Source of the DNA: DATDRQ01 sp035291645
GTDB lineage: Bacteria; Chloroflexota; Anaerolineae; Anaerolineales; UBA4823
Assembly (NCBI GenBank): GCA_035291645.1
Contig: DATDRQ010000318.1
Span: 1-11,829 of the forward strand
Length of the DNA stretch: 11,829 nt
Direction: 5' to 3'
Part shown: positions 7,085 through 11,829 of the stretch, one piece after another
Position numbering within the stretch: position 1 is the stretch's first letter
Layout of the letters: every line of letters starts with the position of its first letter
The notes under the pieces: generated by a model
What the model was told of the DNA's origin: nothing
Database searches by the model: none
What the model saw: the letters and a program-made list of their open reading frames with translations, nothing else
Position numbers and translations under genes: made by a program

Positions 7085-8176
7085 ATGAACCATCGAGAGC
7101 GAGTATTGACCGCGCTCCACCACGAATCGCCTGACCGCTGCCCTATGCAGGTCAGCTTCACTCCAGAGTTCGCCGAGCGCCTGCGGGCAGATCTGCGGCT
7201 CAAAGGTACGGCTCTGCACAATCCACACGGCGGGGGGAACACCTACGACCTGGAACGCGCTTTGCAGGAGGATATGCTCCTGACTTCCGTAGGTTGGGCG
7301 AACTCCTACTACCAGGAGCCTCTCACCTATACCGATGAATGGGGGATCGGCTGGAAGTCCATAGAATACAACACCCCCTTTGGACCAGGCCGCTACACCG
7401 AGATTGCCTCGCACCCGCTCGCCGATATCCAAGCCATCGAAACGTACACACCCCCCGATCCTGCCCGCCCCGAACTCTATATAGAAGCCGAGCGGGTCGT
7501 CCGCGAATATAAAGACGAGTTTTGGATCGTAGGGGTAACCGTCACCACCGTCTTCGAATGCGCCTGGGCGCTGCGCGGCTACGAGCGGCTGATGACCGAT
7601 ATGGCCCTCGACCCTGACCTGGCCAATCGCATAATGGAGTTCCCATTCCAATTTCACCTGGCTGCCGCCAGGCGGTTGGTCGAGCTGGGCGTAGATATGA
7701 TCTGGATCGGCGATGACGTCGGCGCACAAAACGCCATGCTGATCTCTCCCAGCATGTGGCGAAATTACTTCAAACCCAGGATGGCAACTTTCATCTCCGA
7801 ACTCAAGGGTATTAACCCCCTGATCAAGGTTGCTTATCACTCCGACGGCAACATCTATCCGATCATCCCGGACCTGATCGAGATTGGGTTAGACGTCCTC
7901 AATCCGATCCAGCCAGCCTGCATGGACCCTGCCCGGTTGAAGCGGGAATTCGGCGATCGTCTATGCTTTTGGGGATCGATCGACGAGCAGTACACCCTGC
8001 CCTTTGGGACGCCCCAATCCGTTCGAGGCGAGGTCTTAGAGCGCCTTCAGACATTCGGAAAGAACGGAGGCCTGATTTTGGGGCCAACCCATCACGTGCA
8101 GCTGGACACGCCATTGGAAAACTTCTGGGCAATGGTCAACACGATTACCCGGACGCCTTATCTAAGTGACTCATAA
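7085..8176 (+). CDS. URO-D/MtaA-superfamily methyltransferase 2, with Cys-to-Asp change in the metal motif
   Basis: This 363-residue barrel protein starts MNHRERVLTALHHESPDRCP, the family N-terminus, with GGAAGG at 7074-7079 before ATG 7085. It shares WIGDDVGAQNAMLISP, DVLNPIQ, CFWGSIDEQYTLPFG and PLEN with its neighbours. The key difference is in the H-x-C motif: it reads YHSDG, with His252 and Asp254, so the first zinc thiolate is absent. His336-His337 stand where MtaA has its last cysteine. The metal site, if kept, would be His/Asp/His, which suggests a different substrate or step from paralogues 1 and 3. This could be the enzyme that takes the methyl group from an oxygen-linked donor, but that is inference. 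It follows the corrinoid gene by 62 bases and precedes the LacI gene by 17. Confidence 0.87.
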   Translation: MNHRERVLTALHHESPDRCPMQVSFTPEFAERLRADLRLKGTALHNPHGGGNTYDLERALQEDMLLTSVGWANSYYQEPLTYTDEWGIGWKSIEYNTPFGPGRYTEIASHPLADIQAIETYTPPDPARPELYIEAERVVREYKDEFWIVGVTVTTVFECAWALRGYERLMTDMALDPDLANRIMEFPFQFHLAAARRLVELGVDMIWIGDDVGAQNAMLISPSMWRNYFKPRMATFISELKGINPLIKVAYHSDGNIYPIIPDLIEIGLDVLNPIQPACMDPARLKREFGDRLCFWGSIDEQYTLPFGTPQSVRGEVLERLQTFGKNGGLILGPTHHVQLDTPLENFWAMVNTITRTPYLSDS

Positions 8177-8193
8177 ACCAGGGGGTCTTTGGC

Positions 8194-9222
8194 ATGGCTG
8201 CAAAAAAACAGGTCAATATCACCCAGGTCGCCAAGGCAGCGGGAGTCTCCACGCAAACCGTTTCACGGGTGATCAACAACCGCCCTGACGTCGCACCCGC
8301 AACCCGATTGCGGGTCCAACGCGTCATCGAGCAGGTTAATTACCGGCCCAATATCCTGGCGCGCAGCCTTATTCACCGGCGTAGTAATACGATCGGCGTG
8401 GTCGCCATGGCTTCATCCTATTATGGTCCCTCCAACACCCTGGTCGGTATCGAGAAGATGATCCGGAATCTGGGCTATTCCCTCTTGCTCGACTTCATGC
8501 ACCACCCCGAGCGGGATGACGTAGAACTGATCATCAACCGGCTGTTATCTCACCAGGTAGATGGAATCTTGTGGGCCATACCTGAGATCGGCAATAACCG
8601 CGCCTGGCTGCAGCGACAAAACGCACACCTACCCATCCCGGTGATCTACCTGAGCATGGAGCCACGCGCCGGGCTGCCAGTCGTCGCCATCGACAACCGA
8701 TCAGGCGCCAGCCTGGCAACCGAGCACTTGCTGCATAAAGGGTTCCATAACATCGGCTTAATCGCTGGACCACCGGACTGGTGGGAGGCGCGCCAGCGCC
8801 AGGCCGGCTGGAAAGGGGCCTTGCACAGAGCTGGTCTACCAGCTGATGAGCGCCAGATCGTTGCCGGCGACTGGTCAGCTGCCAGCGGTGAAGCCTGTAT
8901 CCGCAGCTTATGGGAGCAATTCTCGGATATGGATGCAGTCTTTGTTGGAAACGATCAGATGGCCCTGGGAGTCCTGCAGGCTGCTCATCGCTCCGGAAGG
9001 CGCGTCCCGCAGGACCTGGCAGTCGTCGGTTTCGACAATATCCCGGAATCGCGTTATTTCTGGCCTGGGTTAACCACGATCGACCAACCGTTGATCGAGC
9101 TGGGCGGACGCGCCGTGCAGGCTTTGAGCGGACGGATCGAGGCCGAGTACAACGATGAACATCCCGCCCAGACCGGATCGCTCCTGCTAAAGCCAACTCT
9201 GGTGGTGCGAGATAGCTCATAA
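8194..9222 (+). CDS. LacI-family transcriptional regulator
   Basis: This 342-residue repressor-type regulator has a standard layout. A helix-turn-helix lies at about residues 9-28 (NITQVAKAAGVSTQTVSRVI), followed by the hinge helix RPNILARSL at 51-59, whose Leu55-Ala56 correspond to the residues that enter the minor groove in LacI/PurR. A periplasmic-binding-like sensor domain runs to the end, with VAIDNRSGASLATEHLL, VFVGNDQMALGVL, VVGFDNIPES and LTTIDQP. It should bind DNA as a dimer and respond to a sugar-like effector, probably the imported compound. It is embedded between two methyltransferase genes (AGGGGG at 8180-8185 before its ATG; URO-D 3 starts 7 bases after its stop), so it would be co-expressed with its presumed targets. 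I found no convincing LacI-type operator in the window; the operon's own promoter lies outside it. Confidence 0.96.
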   Translation: MAAKKQVNITQVAKAAGVSTQTVSRVINNRPDVAPATRLRVQRVIEQVNYRPNILARSLIHRRSNTIGVVAMASSYYGPSNTLVGIEKMIRNLGYSLLLDFMHHPERDDVELIINRLLSHQVDGILWAIPEIGNNRAWLQRQNAHLPIPVIYLSMEPRAGLPVVAIDNRSGASLATEHLLHKGFHNIGLIAGPPDWWEARQRQAGWKGALHRAGLPADERQIVAGDWSAASGEACIRSLWEQFSDMDAVFVGNDQMALGVLQAAHRSGRRVPQDLAVVGFDNIPESRYFWPGLTTIDQPLIELGGRAVQALSGRIEAEYNDEHPAQTGSLLLKPTLVVRDSS

Positions 9223-9229
9223 GGGAATA

Positions 9230-10252
9230 ATGAAGAAAAGAGAAATCGTCCGATCAGTGCTGGAGGGAAAACGACCACCTTACGTTCCCTGGACCTTCGG
9301 CTTCACGAAAGAGGCGAAGGAAAAATTACAGGCTTATTTCGGGTCGTTGGATCTGGAACAGGCCCTGCAGAACCACCTGCTCAAGCTGGGGAGCGACATC
9401 GGATTCTTCACCGACCTTGGAAACGACCGGGTTCAGGATGCGTTCGGCGTGGTCTGGGACCGGAGCATTGATAAGGATATTGGCAACGTCGAAGGGTGCC
9501 TGCTTTCCCGACCGTCTCTGGAAGGGTACATCTTCCCCGACCCGTTGGATGAACGCTTTTTTTTCGACATACCGGAGAAAATCGCCTGCTACGGTGACCG
9601 TTTCCGCGTCTTCCAGATCGGCTTTTCCCTGTATGAGCGCGCCTGGACTCTGCGCGGCATGCAAAACCTGCTCATGGATTTCCTGGACAACCCTGGTTTC
9701 GTCGCAGATCTGCTCAATGCTATCGCCGAGTACAACCTGGCCCAGATCAGTAAGGCGTTGACTTACGACATAGACGCGGTTTATTTCGGCGACGATTGGG
9801 GCCAGCAACACGGCCTGCAAATGGGTCCCCGCCTCTGGCGCCAGGCGATCTTCCCGGTCCTCAAACGCATGTATGCATCCGTGCGGGAGGCGGGAAAATC
9901 CGTCTTTATCCATTCCTGCGGCGATGTAGACGAGTTGTTCGATGACTTAATCGCCATCGGCGTGAATTGCTTTAATCCATTCCAGCCGGAGGTGATGGAT
10001 GTTTTCGCATTAATGGAGAAGTACCGCGGCCGCCTGGTCTTTCATGGCGGGCTTTCCACCCAGCGTACGCTCCCTTACGGCGCCCCTCACGAGGTGTTCT
10101 GGGAAAGCGAGCGCCTATTGGCTGCCGGGAGACGGGGCGGATACATCTTCGCACCAGCCCATGACGTCGAAGGTGACGTCCCCCTCGAGAACATGCTGGC
10201 CTTCATCCAGGCCGCCCAGACTCAGCCGGGATACCTGGCAGAGAGAGCGTAA
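9230..10252 (+). CDS. URO-D/MtaA-superfamily methyltransferase 3
   Basis: This 340-residue protein starts at ATG 9230, with AAGGGA at 9221-9226 overlapping the LacI stop codon, which suggests coupled translation. The N-terminus is divergent (MKKREIVRSVLEGKRPPYVPW), but the barrel motifs hold: YFGDDWGQQHGLQMGP, the zinc-type HSCG with His228-x-Cys230, CFNPFQ, FHGGLSTQRTLPYG and PLEN. His311 sits where MtaA has its last cysteine. It shares the H-x-C motif with paralogue 1 and so is the better candidate, with that gene, for a zinc-dependent methyl transfer involving the corrinoid protein. An alternative role in binding a sugar-linked methyl group cannot be excluded. A run of eight T at 9557-9564 encodes RFFF and could be a slippage site. 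This is the last + strand gene of the operon. No clear terminator is visible in the 71 bases before the convergent gene. Confidence 0.87.
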   Translation: MKKREIVRSVLEGKRPPYVPWTFGFTKEAKEKLQAYFGSLDLEQALQNHLLKLGSDIGFFTDLGNDRVQDAFGVVWDRSIDKDIGNVEGCLLSRPSLEGYIFPDPLDERFFFDIPEKIACYGDRFRVFQIGFSLYERAWTLRGMQNLLMDFLDNPGFVADLLNAIAEYNLAQISKALTYDIDAVYFGDDWGQQHGLQMGPRLWRQAIFPVLKRMYASVREAGKSVFIHSCGDVDELFDDLIAIGVNCFNPFQPEVMDVFALMEKYRGRLVFHGGLSTQRTLPYGAPHEVFWESERLLAAGRRGGYIFAPAHDVEGDVPLENMLAFIQAAQTQPGYLAERA

Positions 10253-10323
10253 AAACGGCCCGCCAGCACCCCCAAAACTCTACTCGAATACGTTCTGCCT
10301 TCGTGCGTCTGAATTTAGCCTGG

Positions 10324-11172
10324 TCAGCTGGCTTTCTCTTCCAACAATTCGGCGAATCCTCCCATAACAGTCGCCGCTCCCAGCTCAGCCGAACCGGCAG
10401 CCATGTCCGCCGCTCCTTCCGCAGCGATTTCTTTGGCAATTTCACCGGTCACGAGTGCTGCGGCTACTTCTTCAATGCCTTGCTCCGCGAGAATCTCGCC
10501 ACCAATAGCCAGCTCCGCGCTTCTTTCCGCCATCCCTTCGGACACCGCCAAGCGCACGACCCCCTCCGCCATCTCGTTCTCGCCGAAGCCAGCGATCTGC
10601 TGCCCGGTAGCAGCCATGGCGCGCGCCAGGCTGCGGGTGCTGCCGGCCTGGCGGATTTGTTCTACCGCCATCACTTGCAGGCTCCCGCCGCGTTCTTCGA
10701 GGAAGGCTGTCAACAGCGGCATCTGGAGTGCGGCAACGATTTGACTGACCACCGAGAATTCGCCTGCCATACGCGCCAGCTCGAGGCCGTGCTCCACGTC
10801 CTCTAGGCTCATCAGGCCAACCAAAGCGCTCATCACGCTGACATCGTCGGAAGCGGCCAGGATTTCGACACCTTGCGCCATATCCATAACACCTGCCACG
10901 CCAACTGCCTCGCTCAGGGTAGCCATCCGGTCGGCGACAACTGCCGCGTCGACCGCCCGGGTCAGGTCGCTGGCGCCCTGGGCCAACTGGGCTGCGCTGG
11001 CCGCGGCGACGTCTCCTGCGAGCTGCATCTCCGCGCCACCCTGGACGACTTGCGCTGCGCCACTGTAGGCGGTCACATCAGCGATGGTTTCCAATTCTCC
11101 GGCAGTCTGGGCCAGCTTTCGCTTGCTCACAGAGACGCGTTTGGATTTGGTTTTTTGGGGTTTCTCGGTCAT
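10324..11172 (-). CDS. Unrecognised alanine-rich, heptad-phased helical protein
   Basis: This 282-residue protein was not recognised. It is supported as a real gene by a strong ribosome binding site (minus-strand AGGAG, plus-strand 11180-11184, seven bases before ATG), full-length openness and non-random internal order. It contains no Cys and no Trp and is rich in Ala, Glu, Gly, Val and Met. A lysine/arginine-rich tail at residues 4-19 precedes a body predicted to be helical. A repeated G-x-x-x-[L/M] element followed nine residues later by an acidic residue occurs at G45/D54, G66/D75, G101/D110 and G129/E138, with related copies at G204 and G260. Spacing of the first four is 21, 35 and 28 residues, all multiples of seven. 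No signal peptide or true membrane span is seen. It might be a coiled-coil or amphipathic surface-binding protein (phasin-like in style only). It converges on the operon and need not be related to it. Confidence 0.75.
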   Translation of the reverse strand: MTEKPQKTKSKRVSVSKRKLAQTAGELETIADVTAYSGAAQVVQGGAEMQLAGDVAAASAAQLAQGASDLTRAVDAAVVADRMATLSEAVGVAGVMDMAQGVEILAASDDVSVMSALVGLMSLEDVEHGLELARMAGEFSVVSQIVAALQMPLLTAFLEERGGSLQVMAVEQIRQAGSTRSLARAMAATGQQIAGFGENEMAEGVVRLAVSEGMAERSAELAIGGEILAEQGIEEVAAALVTGEIAKEIAAEGAADMAAGSAELGAATVMGGFAELLEEKAS

Positions 11173-11183
11173 TTTAGTTCTCC

Positions 11184-11219
11184 TTTTTTTTTCTTGGTTT
11201 CCATTTTATCCGACTTTCT
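11184..11219 (-). promoter_or_regulatory. Ribosome-binding/leader region and tentative -10 for the minus-strand gene
   Basis: Read on the minus strand, a TAAAAT hexamer close to the -10 consensus lies just upstream of a nine-A run (T-run at plus 11184-11192), the AGGAG site and the ATG. A matching -35 is not convincing at the usual spacing, so the promoter call is weak. The ribosome binding site itself is clear. Confidence 0.3.
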
Positions 11220-11271
11220 CCAAATCTTTACGCGTATTCCGGAAACCGGGCACAAACTTATGGTTTGATAA

Positions 11272-11640
11272 TTCTTTCAACACTATAAAGGTGTAGTTAA
11301 GGTGCATTATTCCGAAGGATGTACCGTCAACACGGTCAACGCCGAGAGACCGCTCGAGGTGTACCGTTTTTTTCGAGATGCCGTCCAGACGGATTTCATC
11401 CAGTTCATCCCGATCGTCGAGCGGGCAACTCCAGAAACTATCAGCCTGGCGAATCAGGGCTGGGGGTCAACAGGAAAACATGCCCACCCCCTTTACCAGC
11501 AAGAGATGGCACAACTCCTCGATCAAGACCGCGCGCCCGCTGAGGTGATGAATTTACTGCCGATGGAAACACTGGTCGGCCTGAGACAGGCGATAGCTGT
11601 CGCAAAACCTGGGGACCTTGCCCGTGTGACAGTGGAATAA
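11272..11640 (+). pseudogene. Remnant of an anaerobic sulfatase-maturating enzyme (radical SAM, anSME), truncated and internally deleted
   Basis: The open frame follows TAA at 11269-11271; a GTG at 11302 would give 112 residues. The segment CTVNTVNAERPLEVYRFF, then FIQFIPIVERATPETISLAN, is characteristic of the middle of anSME-type enzymes, which oxidise a Cys or Ser of sulfatases to formylglycine. The N-terminal half with the CxxxCxxC radical SAM motif is absent. After residue about 55 the frame jumps to HPLYQQEMAQLLDQDRAPAEVM, which resembles the extreme C-terminal tail of the same family, so the cysteine-rich SPASM-like part between them also appears deleted. Only one cysteine remains. This cannot be a working maturase. 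The fragment may be a transcribed small ORF, but no good ribosome binding site precedes GTG 11302. The family match is from memory of conserved motifs. Confidence 0.62.
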
Positions 11641-11829
11641 AATTCCGGAATTGCGACGGTAAAACGATGAGAAATTAAACCACCTGAAATGGCAAGAAAA
11701 GAATCTGCCATCTTTGCAGGTTCTCGTCTTGTTACCAATAAACCTATCTTATGGAATTATTGGGCATCTGGATAGAAATATGCACCATGCCAGATATTTC
11801 TTCAATTCGTTCAGGTGGTAGCCTGTCAG
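11641..11829. other. AT-richer non-coding stretch with small inverted repeats
   Basis: No gene is supported here. A 12-bp palindrome AATTCCGGAATT (11641-11652) directly follows the remnant's stop codon. A 6-bp stem ATGGCA/TGCCAT (11689-11694 and 11706-11711) and a 7-bp stem GAAATAT/ATATTTC (11775-11781 and 11794-11800) are present. A perfect 10-bp inverted pair ACCACCTGAA/TTCAGGTGGT spans 11679-11688 and 11810-11819. The window ends before anything more can be said. Confidence 0.4.

Noticed and set aside
7019..7840. Long minus-strand open frame (273 codons) opposite URO-D 2
   Set aside because: It is antisense to a clear family member with conserved motifs and has no recognisable protein features; it is a GC-driven shadow. 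The same holds for minus-strand frames at 8534-9220, 4856-5497 and 3849-4409.
10262..10332. GCCAGC/GCTGGC pair between the convergent genes as a bidirectional terminator
   Set aside because: It is 6 bp separated by 59 bases, too weak to support a terminator call.
10303..10806. Plus-strand open frame opposite the alanine-rich minus-strand gene
   Set aside because: It lacks a ribosome binding site and its composition is arbitrary. The minus-strand frame has an excellent site, is longer and has ordered repeats.
11229..11236. TACGCGTA palindrome as a LacI-type operator
   Set aside because: It is only 8 bp, not flanked by further symmetry, and lies upstream of an unrelated-looking minus-strand gene.
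11236..11650. Direct 9-bp repeat ATTCCGGAA at 11236-11244 and 11642-11650 flanking the maturase remnant
   Set aside because: It looks like a target duplication, but a 9-bp match across several hundred bases is expected by chance, and no terminal inverted repeats adjoin it.
1..11829. CRISPR arrays, tRNA/rRNA genes, transposases, phage or defence genes
   Set aside because: No direct-repeat arrays, tRNA-like or rRNA-like sequences, or recognisable mobile-element or defence proteins were seen on either strand.

Overview
The window looks like bacterial chromosome with about 55-60% GC coding DNA and one long same-strand gene train. The mix of a sugar ABC importer, a fucose/arabinose-isomerase-like protein, MtaA-type methyltransferases and a corrinoid protein, plus a decayed anaerobic sulfatase-maturase remnant, suggests an anaerobic, probably uncultured bacterium. 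Chloroflexota (Anaerolineae-like) is my best guess, but it rests on gene style only, with no rRNA or marker gene to support it.

Layout. (1) 1-2886: a CUT2/ribose-type sugar importer, with a binding protein (5' end outside the window), a single-domain ATPase and a permease. A perfect 16-bp hairpin lies between the binding protein and the ATPase. (2) 2946-4400: an L-fucose/L-arabinose isomerase-like protein with recognisable metal-ligand positions. (3) 4397-8176: a methyl-transfer block of URO-D/MtaA-type protein 1, a DUF1638 protein, a corrinoid (B12-binding) protein and URO-D protein 2. (4) 8194-9222: a LacI-type repressor. (5) 9230-10252: URO-D protein 3. All these genes lie on the + strand. 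From 1090 onward each has its own ribosome binding site or a start/stop overlap, and the gaps are 62 bases or less, so they probably form one operon whose promoter is upstream of the window.

(6) 10324-11172, minus strand: an unrecognised alanine-rich, cysteine-free helical protein with heptad-phased internal repeats and an excellent ribosome binding site. (7) 11272-11640: a shortened remnant of an anaerobic sulfatase-maturating radical SAM enzyme lacking the cluster-binding parts. (8) 11641-11829: AT-richer DNA with small inverted repeats and no gene that I can see.

Working model (inference): a sugar-like compound, perhaps O-methylated, enters through the ABC importer. URO-D-family methyltransferases move its methyl group to the corrinoid protein and on to an acceptor. 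The isomerase-like enzyme acts on the sugar skeleton, and the LacI protein senses the compound. The corrinoid-reactivating ATPase and an obvious methyl-tetrahydrofolate transferase are not in the window. A methyltransferase/corrinoid module wired into a sugar-uptake and sugar-isomerase operon is the most interesting thing here.
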